From Chryseobacterium foetidum (GTDB lineage Bacteria; Bacteroidota; Bacteroidia; Flavobacteriales; Weeksellaceae), in contig NZ_JAMXIA010000001.1 of assembly GCF_025457425.1 (NCBI RefSeq), positions 930,001 through 994,000 of the forward strand: a stretch of 64,000 bases of DNA, in the 5' to 3' direction. How positions within the stretch are numbered: position 1 is the stretch's first letter; each line of letters opens with the position of its first letter. Positions 51,725-61,238 of this stretch are shown piece by piece. Under the pieces are notes generated by a model. That model saw nothing but the letters and a program-made list of their open reading frames with translations, was not told where the DNA came from and ran no database searches. The translations under genes and the position numbers were made by a program.

Positions 51725-52597
51725 TTATCCTAAAACTTTTGCGATGGTAACACCGATTTCTGCCGGAGAGTCTACAACGTTGATTCCGTTTTCTCTCATG
51801 ATTTCCATTTTTGCCTGAGCTGTATCTTCTGCACCACCAACGATTGCACCTGCGTGCCCCATTGTTCTTCCTTTAGGAGCAGTTTGACCTGCGATGAAAC
51901 CAACAACTGGTTTTGTAGAACCGCTTGCCTTGTACCATCTTGCAGCTTCAGCCTCAAGACCTCCACCGATTTCTCCGATCATTACAACAGCTTCAGTTTC
52001 AGGGTCGTTGATGAATAATTCCAAAGCTTCTCTTGTCGTAGTACCGATAATTGGGTCACCACCGATTCCGATAGCTGTAGAAATTCCGTAACCAGCTTTA
52101 ACAACCTGATCAGCAGCTTCGTAAGTAAGAGTTCCTGATTTTGAAACGATCCCCACTTTACCCGCTTTGAAAACGAAACCTGGCATAATACCAATTTTAG
52201 CCTCATCAGAAGTGATGATACCAGGACAGTTTGGCCCGATCAATCTGCAGTCTTTGTCAGCGATGTAAGATTTTACTTTCACCATATCAGCTACAGGAAT
52301 ACCTTCTGTAATACAAACGATTACCTTGATACCTGCTTCAGCAGCTTCCATGATCGCATCTGCAGCAAATGCAGGCGGTACAAAAATGATACTTACGTTT
52401 GCCCCTGCTTTTGCAACTGCATCAGCAACTGTATTGAAAACCGGCTTCCCTAAGTGCTCGCTTCCTCCTTTCCCCGGAGTAACACCACCTACAACGTTGG
52501 TTCCGTATTCAATCATTTGACCTGCGTGGAAAGTACCTTCGTTCCCTGTAAAACCTTGTACAATTACTTTAGAATCTTTGTTTACTAAAATTGACAT
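51725..52597 (-). CDS. sucD: Succinyl-CoA synthetase subunit alpha
   Basis: A 290-residue enzyme subunit. The CoA-binding Rossmann part has [20 protein letters not shown], and the active-site histidine is in [10 protein letters not shown] (about residue 247). It joins the beta subunit (not in the window) to convert succinyl-CoA to succinate with nucleoside triphosphate formation in the citric acid cycle. Sequence identity of motifs is full, with no oddities. The next upstream gene is the second LpxD-like acyltransferase, on the same strand. Confidence 0.96.
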   Translation of the reverse strand: MSILVNKDSKVIVQGFTGNEGTFHAGQMIEYGTNVVGGVTPGKGGSEHLGKPVFNTVADAVAKAGANVSIIFVPPAFAADAIMEAAEAGIKVIVCITEGIPVADMVKVKSYIADKDCRLIGPNCPGIITSDEAKIGIMPGFVFKAGKVGIVSKSGTLTYEAADQVVKAGYGISTAIGIGGDPIIGTTTREALELFINDPETEAVVMIGEIGGGLEAEAARWYKASGSTKPVVGFIAGQTAPKGRTMGHAGAIVGGAEDTAQAKMEIMRENGINVVDSPAEIGVTIAKVLG

Positions 52598-52687
52598 TTT
52601 ATTGTTTTTTAAATTTATTTTCTTAATTATTAATGCTCACAAATTTACTTATTTTTCTTTGATTTTAAATAAAACCGAAGCATTTGT

Positions 52688-53590
52688 TTACTCAAGATTT
52701 CTCAATTTCACCTCTTTTTTGAGGTAAGTTTTGTAATCTTCAGCAAACATGCCGATGTAAGTACCTTTTTTGAGGTCACGGTTGACTCCTGTTTTACCTA
52801 AAAGTACGGAGCCGCTTTCGATATTATTTCCTGAAGCAATACCAACCTGTCCCCACAGGGTAACCTCATCACCAATGATGCAACAGCCTGCAATTCCTAC
52901 CTGAGAAGCAATCAGACACCTTTTCCCAATCACAGTATCGTGACCAATCTGGATTTGGTTGTCTAAAACTGAACCTTCCCCGATAATTGTGGAATCCGTA
53001 ACACCTCTGTCGATGGTACATCCGTTTCCGATTTCTACATTGTTTTCGATGATAACATTTCCTACCGAAATCAGACGGTCAAAATTTCCGTTGAGTTTTC
53101 TGTAATAAAATGCATCGCCACCCAAAACGGTGTTGGATTGAATGACAACATTATCACCAATCACAGTGCGGTCGCCGATGACAACATTTGGAAAAATCAA
53201 ACTGTTTTTTCCAATGGTGATGTTGTTGCCAAGCACAGCTGAAGGATGAATTTTTGTGCCCTCTCCTATTTCCACATCGTGGAGTGTTTCGGTAAAGTTG
53301 TAGATTCTTGTGAAGTGGTTATTGATTTTATTGAAATCTCCGAAAGGATCATCTGAGATTAATAACGCTTTTCCTTCCGGACAATCCACTTCTTTATCGA
53401 TTAAAATGATGGTGGCAGCAGAATTTAAAGCTTTGTCGTAATATTTCGGATGGTTGACGAAAACAATTTCACCGGATTTTACTCTGTGAATTTCGTTGGT
53501 GCCAAAAACCTGAAAATCTTCGGAACCCACGAATTTTGCGCCGATAAGGTCAGCAATGGTTTTTAGTTTTTGTGGTTGATGGAAAGTCAT
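52688..53590 (-). CDS. LpxD-like hexapeptide acyltransferase, second copy
   Basis: A 300-residue left-handed beta-helix acyltransferase, shorter than the LpxD at 56987. An N-terminal UDP-GlcNAc-binding-like domain (about 1-100) is followed by hexapeptide repeats such as [21 protein letters not shown] and the histidine in [13 protein letters not shown]. It carries the LpxD-like [19 protein letters not shown] core. It has a shorter C-terminal helix than the canonical enzyme. It may acylate a different position or chain length of lipid A, or be a distinct sugar acyltransferase; I cannot decide from sequence. It lies next to efp and the lipid A genes. Confidence 0.8.
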   Translation of the reverse strand: MTFHQPQKLKTIADLIGAKFVGSEDFQVFGTNEIHRVKSGEIVFVNHPKYYDKALNSAATIILIDKEVDCPEGKALLISDDPFGDFNKINNHFTRIYNFTETLHDVEIGEGTKIHPSAVLGNNITIGKNSLIFPNVVIGDRTVIGDNVVIQSNTVLGGDAFYYRKLNGNFDRLISVGNVIIENNVEIGNGCTIDRGVTDSTIIGEGSVLDNQIQIGHDTVIGKRCLIASQVGIAGCCIIGDEVTLWGQVGIASGNNIESGSVLLGKTGVNRDLKKGTYIGMFAEDYKTYLKKEVKLRNLE

Positions 53591-53593
53591 AAT

Positions 53594-53642
53594 TTATTAG
53601 TAATGAGTGATGAGTAATAAGTAATGATTGATGATTGATTTT
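53594..53642. repeat. Heptanucleotide array upstream of the second LpxD-like gene
   Basis: Seven units in register: TTATTAG, TAATGAG, TGATGAG, TAATAAG, TAATGAT, TGATGAT and TGATTTT. It sits 3 bases upstream of the gene start. Confidence 0.7.
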
Positions 53643-53715
53643 TATGCAGTGGATATTTTTAGTGTCTTACTACTTAATAATTTGATTTTGAAAAGGTATT
53701 TATACTGCCAAACTT

Positions 53716-53797
53716 TGCAGCCCGACCTGAGTGGAGCTCTTTTTGCTGCAGCGAAGCGGAGGCAAAAAAGCGGGAACGGAGGGCGGAAATTGCTGCC
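53716..53797 (+). ncRNA. Structured intergenic element, possible RNA motif, copy 2
   Basis: The order is AGCCCGACCTGAGTGGAGCT, then CTTTTTGC, an inner loop with GCAGCGAAGCGGAGGC, then AAAAAAGCGGGAACGGAGGG, CGGAAATTGCTGCC. Comparison with 18592-18690 shows the same order of blocks (AGCCC, GA..GA, T-run, hairpin, A-run, CGGA.(A/G)GC.GGA, GCT). The element is not coding. Confidence 0.45.
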
Positions 53798-53807
53798 ATA
53801 AAAAAAT

Positions 53808-53839
53808 AAAAGCTGAAAGTTATAATGCTTTCAGCTTTT
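53808..53839 (-). terminator. Rho-independent terminator of efp
   Basis: AAAAGCTGAAAG and CTTTCAGCTTTT form a 12-bp stem. On the minus strand a run of T follows. Confidence 0.85.
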
Positions 53840-53853
53840 GATATTGTAAGTGA

Positions 53854-54420
53854 TTACTCTTTTACTCTTTCTAAGTAAGAACCGTCTTCTGTGCTTACTT
53901 TGATTTTGTCTCCAGCCTCGATGAACAAAGGAACCATTACTCTTGCTCCTGTTTCAACGATTGCATTTTTCAAAGCGTTGGTTGCTGTGTTTCCTTTCAC
54001 ACCCGGATCTGCTTCTACCACCTCAAGGTAGACAGACTGTGGTAATTCTGCTGAAAGTGGCGTTTCGTCTGCTTCCTTCAAAATGATAGTTACTTCTTCA
54101 CCTGCTTTCATCAGGTTTGAGTTTTCGATCATTTCTTTGTTTAAATATAACTGAGAGAAATCATCGTTATTCATAAAGTGGAAACCATTCTCATCATCAT
54201 AAAGATACTGGAATTTTCTTGTGATTACCTTTACTTCGTCGATTTTGTGACCTGCAGAGAAAGTATTGTCAATTACTTTACCATTGGTTACAGACTTTAA
54301 TTTTGTTCTTACGAATGCAGGACCTTTACCTGGTTTTACGTGAAGAAACTCGATTACTTTAAAAATATCATTGCTATACTCGATGCAAAGACCTTTTCTG
54401 ATATCGTTACTTGTTGCCAT
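53854..54420 (-). CDS. efp: Elongation factor P
   Basis: A 188-residue factor with the KOW-like domain (residues 1-65) holding the tip lysine in KPGKGPAFVRTKL (about K32), and the two OB domains with the C-terminal signature GARVMVPLFIEAGDKIKVST. It rescues ribosomes stalled at polyproline. The gene sits between lipid A genes; the tip lysine is present, so a post-translational modification is possible. Confidence 0.96.
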   Translation of the reverse strand: MATSNDIRKGLCIEYSNDIFKVIEFLHVKPGKGPAFVRTKLKSVTNGKVIDNTFSAGHKIDEVKVITRKFQYLYDDENGFHFMNNDDFSQLYLNKEMIENSNLMKAGEEVTIILKEADETPLSAELPQSVYLEVVEADPGVKGNTATNALKNAIVETGARVMVPLFIEAGDKIKVSTEDGSYLERVKE

Positions 54421-54443
54421 TATTATTTTTATGTTATTTTTTA

Positions 54444-54794
54444 TTATTTTGTTTTGTAAACCGGAACGCTTAAAACCGTTCTTCCTGCCCTGTCGATGGC
54501 ATCCACTCTCGGTCTTGTCATCGTTCCCGAAGTCATCTGATCGATGTACTGACCATTCATCATTGGATTGAAATTAATGGTGTTTACATTGAGCTGATTA
54601 ACATTCTTCCTGATTTCAGAAGAATTCTGAAGATCTGATTTTAAATTTGCAAAAGATTTTTTTGAATTGACAAAAATTGAATTCACATTGTTTACAGCAA
54701 TTGAATCTTTTGTCGACCAGTCTAAATTTCTTTTTTCCTGTCCGAAAGCAATTGCCGAAATACCTGTTAAAGTAAGAATTAAAGTTTTCATCAT
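54444..54794 (-). CDS. Hypothetical exported protein
   Basis: A 116-residue protein with a signal peptide (MMKTLILTLTGISAIAFGQ). The mature part is rich in Asn and Ser (KNVNQLNVNTINFNP) with no motif. It lies 23 bases upstream of efp on the same strand and 13 bases after lpxA, so it is probably in the lipid A operon. Function unknown. Confidence 0.7.
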   Translation of the reverse strand: MMKTLILTLTGISAIAFGQEKRNLDWSTKDSIAVNNVNSIFVNSKKSFANLKSDLQNSSEIRKNVNQLNVNTINFNPMMNGQYIDQMTSGTMTRPRVDAIDRAGRTVLSVPVYKTK

Positions 54795-54807
54795 TGTTAA
54801 ATTTAAA

Positions 54808-55596
54808 TTATTCTTTCCCCGTTCCGTATCCCTTTACGATACCTCTCGGTGAATTTTGAATAAACTGAAGAATCTCGTCTCTTTCCGCTGTAGGAAGCAT
54901 TTCCTTTTCGATGTGCGAAACGGCTTGTGAAACATTCATCTTCATCTGGAAAATTGCCCTGTAAATCTTCTGAATTTCGAAAATTTTATCGTTGCTGAAG
55001 CCTCTTCTTCTTAAACCAACAGAATTGATTCCCGCATAAGACATCGGCTCACGAGCTACTTTTACGTAAGGTGGAATATCTTTTCTCACCAGGGTACCTC
55101 CGGAAATCATTACGTGCTTCCCGATTTTGCCAAACTGATGTACTGCTGACAGCCCGCCCATCACAGTGTAATCACCTATTTCAACGTGACCTGCAATACC
55201 GCAACCGTTTACGATGATAACGTGATCACCGATTACACAATCGTGTGCAATGTGTGAAGTCGCCATAATCAGACAGTTGGTACCGATTTTTGTAAAACCT
55301 AAAGCCTTTGTACCTCTGTTTACGGTCACACATTCTCTGATTGTAGTTTCGTCACCAATAATTGTCTGGGTATCTTCACCGTCAAACTTCAAATCCTGAG
55401 GAATTGCTGAGATCACCGTACCCGGAAATATCCTGCAATTCTTACCGATTCTTGCACCGTCCATAATGGTAACGTTTGAACCAATCCACGTACCCTCGCC
55501 GATTTCCACATCTCCGGCAATCGTGGTAAATGGTTCTATGGTTACATTTTTGCTTATTTTTGCGCGTTTATCAACGGCTGCTAGCTGGTGAATCAT
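54808..55596 (-). CDS. lpxA: UDP-N-acetylglucosamine acyltransferase
   Basis: A 262-residue left-handed beta-helix enzyme for the first step of lipid A synthesis. It transfers a hydroxyacyl chain from ACP to UDP-GlcNAc. The catalytic histidine is in SHIAHDCVIG (about H123), with HQFGKIG and the C-terminal helical region. It follows lpxC/fabZ with the start directly after that stop. Confidence 0.95.
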   Translation of the reverse strand: MIHQLAAVDKRAKISKNVTIEPFTTIAGDVEIGEGTWIGSNVTIMDGARIGKNCRIFPGTVISAIPQDLKFDGEDTQTIIGDETTIRECVTVNRGTKALGFTKIGTNCLIMATSHIAHDCVIGDHVIIVNGCGIAGHVEIGDYTVMGGLSAVHQFGKIGKHVMISGGTLVRKDIPPYVKVAREPMSYAGINSVGLRRRGFSNDKIFEIQKIYRAIFQMKMNVSQAVSHIEKEMLPTAERDEILQFIQNSPRGIVKGYGTGKE

Positions 55597-56991
55597 TTAG
55601 TCAAGTTTATTTTTAGCTACCTGAGCCATTAGTTCTGCTTCTACAGCAATTGTATCACCTACATATCCGTAGCCCTGCATGTGTACAATACCTCTTCTGA
55701 TAGGCGTAATCAATTCAATTTTGAAAACCAGAGTATCTCCCGGAATTACTTTTCTCTTGAATTTCACCTTATCTATTTTAATGAAATATGTAGAATAATT
55801 TTCAGGGTCAGGAACACTTGCCAAAACAAGAATACCACCGGTCTGTGCCAGTGCTTCCACCTGTAGAACGCCCGGCATTACAGGCTCTTTAGGGAAATGT
55901 CCTACGAAAAACGGCTCGTTGAAAGTCACATTTTTCAAACCTACCACGTGTTTGTCTGAAAGCTCAAGAACTTTATCGATCAACAAAAACGGGTAACGGT
56001 GAGGCATTAATCTCATAATTCCGTTGATATCAAAAACCGGTGGTTTATTTAAATCAAATTCCGGAACATTTTTCTTTTTCTGAAGCTTCCACTGTCTGTT
56101 CAGTTTTTTTGCAAACTGCGTGTTGACATAGTGACCAGGCTTATTGGCGATAACTTTTCCTTTAATTTTAACTCCGGTAAGAGCCAAATCACCAATCACG
56201 TCGAGCAGTTTGTGTCTTGCAGCTTCATTTGGATAGTTTAAAGTCAAATTATCTAAAATTCCGTTTGGTCTGATGGAAACATTGTCTTTTCCGAAAGCTT
56301 TTTTCAGCTTTTCTGTAGTTTCAGGCGTAAGATCCTTGTCTACATAAACGATGGCATTTGAAATATCACCCCCTTTTATTAAACCATGATCCAGTAACAT
56401 TTCCAATTCATGCAAAAAGCTGAATGTTCTCGCTGAAGAAATCTCTTCCTTAAATTCTGAAATATTTTTAAGTGTAGCATTCTGGGTTCCCAAAACCTTG
56501 GTTCCAAAATCTACCATTGTTGTTACTTCGTAGGTGTCTGAAGGAATAATCGTAATCTCAGAACCTGTCGCAGGATCGCTGTAGCTCAGAACTTCCTTTA
56601 CCACAAGATATTCTCTTGCAACAGACTGTTCCACCACACCAACACTTTCAACAGCTTCAACAAAAAACTTTGAAGAACCATCTAAAATTGGTGGTTCTGA
56701 AGCATCCATTTCCATAATGGCATTGTCTACGTCGCAACCCACCAAAGCAGCCAAAAGATGCTCGCAGGTATTGATTTTCACACCTAATTTTTCAAGTGTA
56801 GTACCTCTTTCGGTCGCTACAACGTAGTTTACATCGGCTTCTACCTGAGGATGTCCCTCAAGATCGGTTCGTACAAATACAAAACCTGTGTTTTCTTTTG
56901 CCGGTTTAATGGTCAGTTTTACTTCTCTACCGGTATGAAGGCCAATTCCAGAAAGGGTAACCTCTTCCTGAAGCGTTTTTTGCATATCACT
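55597..56991 (-). CDS. Fused LpxC-FabZ (UDP-acyl-GlcNAc deacetylase / hydroxyacyl-ACP dehydratase)
   Basis: A 464-residue fusion from the ATG at 56991, which overlaps the lpxD stop by four bases (ATGA). The N-terminal 300 residues are LpxC, the zinc deacetylase that commits lipid A synthesis (HTGREVKLTIKPA, the zinc ligands in CEHLLAALVG and HKLLDVIGDLALTG). The C-terminal 150 are FabZ, with PHRYPFLLIDKVLE and the catalytic HFPKEPVMPGVLQVEALAQ. The fusion is known in Bacteroidota. It couples lipid A to fatty acid synthesis. Confidence 0.95.
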   Translation of the reverse strand, partial: SDMQKTLQEEVTLSGIGLHTGREVKLTIKPAKENTGFVFVRTDLEGHPQVEADVNYVVATERGTTLEKLGVKINTCEHLLAALVGCDVDNAIMEMDASEPPILDGSSKFFVEAVESVGVVEQSVAREYLVVKEVLSYSDPATGSEITIIPSDTYEVTTMVDFGTKVLGTQNATLKNISEFKEEISSARTFSFLHELEMLLDHGLIKGGDISNAIVYVDKDLTPETTEKLKKAFGKDNVSIRPNGILDNLTLNYPNEAARHKLLDVIGDLALTGVKIKGKVIANKPGHYVNTQFAKKLNRQWKLQKKKNVPEFDLNKPPVFDINGIMRLMPHRYPFLLIDKVLELSDKHVVGLKNVTFNEPFFVGHFPKEPVMPGVLQVEALAQTGGILVLASVPDPENYSTYFIKIDKVKFKRKVIPGDTLVFKIELITPIRRGIVHMQGYGYVGDTIAVEAELMAQVAKNKLD

Positions 56992-58018
56992 CATTCGTAT
57001 GATCTTTTGAGATATTCTCAAGATTATTTATTCTTTTTGCCAATTCGGGCAATTTTCTGAAATGTACGTAACTTCTTAAATAGTCGTTGTAGGCAATCGC
57101 CGGCGAACCGTAAACCGTTTCTTTATCATTCACACTGGAGTTTACACCACTTTGTGCCTGAATTTTTACCTGACTTCCGATTTTTATGTGACCAACAATT
57201 CCGACCTGTCCGCCAATCTGGTTCCAGTCTCCGATTGTAGTAGAACCTGCAATACCCGTTTGGGAAGCAATTACATTATTGGCTCCGATTTTTACATTAT
57301 GTGCAATCTGGATTAAATTATCGATTTTGGTGCCTTTACCAATAGTTGTAGAACCGATTGTAGCTCTGTCTATACTGCAGTTTGAGCCGATTTCCACGTT
57401 ATCTTCAATGATAACGTTCCCTAACTGAGGAATTTTCTGAAAACCTTCAGGAGTTGGCTGAAAACCAAATCCGTCACCACCAATTACGGTGTTTGAATGA
57501 ATCACACAGTTGTCGCCGACAATACAGTAATCATAAATTCTTGCGCCACTGTCTATTTTACAGTTTTTGCCAATCTTTACCCCTTTACCAATGTAAACCT
57601 GAGGATAAATCTGCGAACCTTCACCAATTTTTGCTTTTTCTGAAACATAAGTGAATGCGCCGATGTATACTTTTTCTCCGATTACAGCAGTTTCGTGGAT
57701 TGAAGAACCATCTTCAACACCTTCTTTTCTGCCCTGCATTTCCTGATACAGATTCATTAAAATCTGAAAAGAAAGATAGGCATCTTTTACGGTAATAAGG
57801 GTTGGCTGGTAAGTTTTATCAGTAATAAGATGCTCGGAAACAATGATTACCGAACACTTTGAGTTGTCTAAATAGGCAGAAAAACGATCCTGAGCAATAA
57901 AAGATAAGTGCCCGGATACTCCGTTTTCTATAGGTGAAACACCGGTAATAACCGCACTTTCGTCACCAATGATTTTCCCGTCAATAAAACTTGCAATTTG
58001 CGAAGCTGTAAATTCCAT
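56987..58018 (-). CDS. lpxD: UDP-3-O-acylglucosamine N-acyltransferase
   Basis: A 343-residue LpxD. The N-terminal UDP-GlcNAc domain (residues 1-100) is followed by the left-handed helix with repeats such as IGEGSQIYPQVYIGKGVKIG and the catalytic His of IQIAHNVKIG (about H243). A C-terminal helix closes it. The start is the ATG at 58018, because a perfect -7 box TATCTTTG (58025-58032) sits right before it; the TTG at 58027 overlaps that box. The message may begin only a few bases before the ATG. It is first in the lpxD-lpxC/fabZ-lpxA order. Confidence 0.94.
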   Translation of the reverse strand: MEFTASQIASFIDGKIIGDESAVITGVSPIENGVSGHLSFIAQDRFSAYLDNSKCSVIIVSEHLITDKTYQPTLITVKDAYLSFQILMNLYQEMQGRKEGVEDGSSIHETAVIGEKVYIGAFTYVSEKAKIGEGSQIYPQVYIGKGVKIGKNCKIDSGARIYDYCIVGDNCVIHSNTVIGGDGFGFQPTPEGFQKIPQLGNVIIEDNVEIGSNCSIDRATIGSTTIGKGTKIDNLIQIAHNVKIGANNVIASQTGIAGSTTIGDWNQIGGQVGIVGHIKIGSQVKIQAQSGVNSSVNDKETVYGSPAIAYNDYLRSYVHFRKLPELAKRINNLENISKDHTNE

Positions 58019-58024
58019 ATTCTG

Positions 58025-58032
58025 CAAAGATA
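58025..58032 (-). promoter_or_regulatory. -7 promoter box of lpxD, giving a near-leaderless mRNA
   Basis: TATCTTTG on the minus strand is a perfect match and ends 7 bases before the ATG at 58018, so the transcript should start within a few bases of the first codon. Confidence 0.5.
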
Positions 58033-58101
58033 AGAATTTCTGTAATTCACAAACAAAATTTGATTTTAGGATATTAAATTTTAATAATATTTAAGAAAAC
58101 A

Positions 58102-59319
58102 TCACGAAACTTCACGCGGGAAGGTAATGATATAACGTGTTGTCTTTGTATTCAGTAAGCCCGACAGCAACTGATCCTGCGACTGATCAAGACGAATTTT
58201 CTGTCCGTTTTTCTGGAGTAGATTAATTGGCTGTTTTTCAATATCATAAGACAAAAGTTTACGTTTTATTTCGTGCACCAGTGCATCACCGTTATCAATT
58301 CCAAAAAAATCATTTGTCTTTTTTATTTTTTCATTAATAAAACTCTCATCAAATGGCTGTGTTGAAATAATTGTTTTCGGTAAGTTCCTCTGAATGACGC
58401 ACTTGCAGTAATAACTCAATACAAAATCTTCCGAATTCTGCCACAGTTTCATCGCCTGAATCACATCATTATCATCAAGTTGCGTAAAGCGAAAGATATC
58501 TTCGTCTGTAGCCTCACCTTTCTCTCTGTAGAGAAAATAGCTGAGATTTTCTGTTGCCGGCAGTTTCATTCCGAGGGAAATCAGGTGTTTTGCGCGTTCC
58601 AAAACTTTCACGAGGAGAAACTCTGCCAAAGCTGAAGTTTTATGGTAATACACCTGCCAGTACATAAACATCCTTGCCGTAAGGAAGTTTTCTATGGAAT
58701 AAATTCCTTTTGCATCAATCACCAGCTCGCCATCATCGCAAACGTTCATCATTGATACAATCCTTTCAGTATTTATATTTCCTTCAGAAACTCCGGTGAA
58801 AAAACTGTCTCTTTTAAGATAATCCAAACGATCCACATCCAGCTGGGAAGAAATCAACTGATTAAAAAATTTGCGGTGGTATTTCCCCTGAAACATTTCC
58901 AAAGCAAGCGTCAGTTCGCCATTAAACTCATCATTTAAACGGTTCATTAGTAACAAAGACAGATTTTCGTGATGCCAGTCGTCCATCAGCATACTTTCCA
59001 AAGCATGAGAAAAGGGCCCGTGACCGACATCGTGCATCAAAATCGCCAGCATTGCCGCCTTTTCTTCTTCAACAGAAATAGAAATTCCTTTCTGCTTTAA
59101 AGTTTCCAGAGCAGTAAACATCAGATGCATCGCTCCCAGGGCATGATGAAATCTAGTGTGGGTTGCTCCCGGAAAGATCAGATTTAAAAGTCCGGTCTGC
59201 CCGATCCTTCGTAATCTCTGAAAATATGGATGTTCTATGACATCAAAAAGAATTTCGTGAGGAATTTTTATAAAACCGTGAACGGGATCGTTGATAATCT
59301 TGAGCTTGTTGATGTTCAT
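58102..59319 (-). CDS. HD-domain hydrolase (dNTPase/phosphohydrolase family)
   Basis: A 405-residue protein with the HD metal motifs TRFHHALGAMHLM, then LMHDVGHGPFSHALE, and a distal SSQLDVDRLDYLKRDSFFTG. These match the YdhJ/dGTPase-like subfamily of the HD superfamily. The members remove phosphates from nucleotides. The substrate here is not known. The start IINDPVHGFIKIP is a subfamily signature. It is upstream of lpxD on the same strand but with an internal promoter between. Confidence 0.87.
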   Translation of the reverse strand: MNINKLKIINDPVHGFIKIPHEILFDVIEHPYFQRLRRIGQTGLLNLIFPGATHTRFHHALGAMHLMFTALETLKQKGISISVEEEKAAMLAILMHDVGHGPFSHALESMLMDDWHHENLSLLLMNRLNDEFNGELTLALEMFQGKYHRKFFNQLISSQLDVDRLDYLKRDSFFTGVSEGNINTERIVSMMNVCDDGELVIDAKGIYSIENFLTARMFMYWQVYYHKTSALAEFLLVKVLERAKHLISLGMKLPATENLSYFLYREKGEATDEDIFRFTQLDDNDVIQAMKLWQNSEDFVLSYYCKCVIQRNLPKTIISTQPFDESFINEKIKKTNDFFGIDNGDALVHEIKRKLLSYDIEKQPINLLQKNGQKIRLDQSQDQLLSGLLNTKTTRYIITFPREVS

Positions 59320-59408
59320 TTAAAAGATGATTAATACTACAAAATTAGATAAATTTAGTTTAACACATTTTTAATTTTAATTGGGAAAAACTTTTGAAAA
59401 TGTAAATC

Positions 59409-59416
59409 TACTTTTG
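59409..59416 (+). promoter_or_regulatory. -7 promoter box of the S41 peptidase gene
   Basis: TACTTTTG, perfect match to TAnnTTTG, 24 bases before the ATG. Confidence 0.6.
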
Positions 59417-59440
59417 AGGAATTAAAAACTATTATTTGTA

Positions 59441-61090
59441 ATGAAAAGATTTTTACTTCTTCTCGTGCTTGTTTTCGCAGGAACTCAACAAAATTTTGCT
59501 CAGGAAAAACTTTCTGAAACTCAAAAATTAGAAGCTCTAGCTAAAGTCTGGGGTTTTCTGAAATATTATCATCCGGAAGTGGCTAAAGGCAGTTTTGACT
59601 GGGATAATGAACTGATTGAAAAGATCAACGTAGCTGAAAAAACAGGCGACAAAGCTCAATTTAACAATATGATTTCAGAGTGGATTGACAGCCTGGGCAA
59701 AGTGGATATATGTAAAAAGTGTATTAAAAAAAATGATAAAAAATATTTCCTGAAAAATTTTGACTTACGCTGGACAGATGACACTAAGGTTTTCGACCAA
59801 AAAGTTATAGAAAAGTTAAATTTTATCGAAGAAAACAGAAATCAGGGAGATAATCACTACATCACGGTTGGAAGAAGTTCGGTGGCCAATTATAAAAATG
59901 AAAATACTTCAAATCCAGAATTTGTATCGAAAAAAAATACATTACTGGAACTTTTCAGGTATTGGAATTTTGTAGAATATTTCTTTCCCTATAAATACCA
60001 AACCGACCAAAAATGGAGTGATGTTTTAACGGAAATGATTCCAAAATTTTCATCAGTAAAAAACACGCAGGAATTACATCTGAATGTCTTAGAACTTGTA
60101 ACAAAAACAGATGACAGCCATTCTTATTTTTCAAGCAAGGAAACCAATTCGTTTTTCGGATTGAAAATGTTGCCGGTGCATTATAAATTTATTGATGGAC
60201 AACTCATTATTATTGAAATTGCCCGCGATTTTGATTCCCAAACACAGTTAAAGAAAAACGATATTATTTTAAAAATCAATAATCGCAAAGTTTCAGAGAT
60301 CTTTGACAGTTCGAAAAAATATTTACCGGCATCCAACACATCCCTAAAAGAGCGGAATTTTGTTTACTCTAAAATACCAACCAGAAGCAATGATGATCAT
60401 TTGTCTGTAGAGATTCTGAGAGATGATAAAATAATGGAATTAAACGAAAAAACATATCCCTTCAACGATATTCGTTTTTCTCAAAATAAAAATAAACAGG
60501 AGTGGAAAATGCTTTCTGACCAGACAGCCTATGTTGATATGGGAATTCTCGAAAAGGAAAATGTTGAGAAAATGTTTGCAGAAATTAAGGACAGCAAAGC
60601 CATTATTTTCGACATTCGAAATTATCCTAAAGGTACAATACACAAAATATCATCCTATTTATTTCCTAAAAGAGTAGATGCCGTTTCATTCACATCTGCC
60701 AACTTTGATTATCCGGGAAAATTTGATTATATGCTGACTCAAAAGTATGGACACAACAACAATTCATCCTATAAAGGAAAAATTATCGTTTTAGTGAACG
60801 AAATCACGCAAAGTCACGCAGAATATACCACAATGATTTTAAATGCTTTAGATAACACTACCATTATAGGATCTCAGACTTCAGGAGCAGACGGAAATGT
60901 GAACGAATTTGAGATTCTCGGCAATCCCACACGTTTCACCTGCTTAGGCACTTTTTATCCGGACGGAACAGAAACTCAGAGAATCGGAATTGTTCCCGAC
61001 ATTATTGTAAAACCTACAGTGGAAGGCGTTAAAAATGGTAAAGATGAAGTTCTGGAGCGGGCTCTGGAATTTATTGAAACCGGAAAATAA
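59441..61090 (+). CDS. S41-family (C-terminal processing type) peptidase
   Basis: A 549-residue exported protein (signal MKRFLLLLVLVFAG..., cut near FAQ). The N-terminal 200 residues contain the tail-recognition-like KVWGFLKYYHPEV and YWNFVEYFFPYK repeats, then a PDZ-like part (about 235-320), then the S41 domain with the catalytic Ser in VNEITQSHAEYTTMIL and GSQTSGADGNVNEF. It probably acts on periplasmic proteins. The length and the paired KxWGFLKYYHP/YWNFVEYFFPY motifs match a Bacteroidota subgroup. Confidence 0.88.
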   Translation: MKRFLLLLVLVFAGTQQNFAQEKLSETQKLEALAKVWGFLKYYHPEVAKGSFDWDNELIEKINVAEKTGDKAQFNNMISEWIDSLGKVDICKKCIKKNDKKYFLKNFDLRWTDDTKVFDQKVIEKLNFIEENRNQGDNHYITVGRSSVANYKNENTSNPEFVSKKNTLLELFRYWNFVEYFFPYKYQTDQKWSDVLTEMIPKFSSVKNTQELHLNVLELVTKTDDSHSYFSSKETNSFFGLKMLPVHYKFIDGQLIIIEIARDFDSQTQLKKNDIILKINNRKVSEIFDSSKKYLPASNTSLKERNFVYSKIPTRSNDDHLSVEILRDDKIMELNEKTYPFNDIRFSQNKNKQEWKMLSDQTAYVDMGILEKENVEKMFAEIKDSKAIIFDIRNYPKGTIHKISSYLFPKRVDAVSFTSANFDYPGKFDYMLTQKYGHNNNSSYKGKIIVLVNEITQSHAEYTTMILNALDNTTIIGSQTSGADGNVNEFEILGNPTRFTCLGTFYPDGTETQRIGIVPDIIVKPTVEGVKNGKDEVLERALEFIETGK

Positions 61091-61171
61091 ACTAAAAAAC
61101 ACGATTTTCCGTTGCACTCATTTTATAAGAATTTGTGATAACTTTATGCAATTCTTAAGGATGTTTTGGCG

Positions 61172-61179
61172 TAATTTTG
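61172..61179 (+). promoter_or_regulatory. -7 promoter box of porX
   Basis: TAATTTTG fits TAnnTTTG and lies 59 bases before the ATG, implying a short untranslated leader. Confidence 0.5.
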
Positions 61180-61238
61180 GAACTGATACCACAGTTCAAA
61201 AACATTGAACATCCACTTATAAATACAGAAATTATTAT

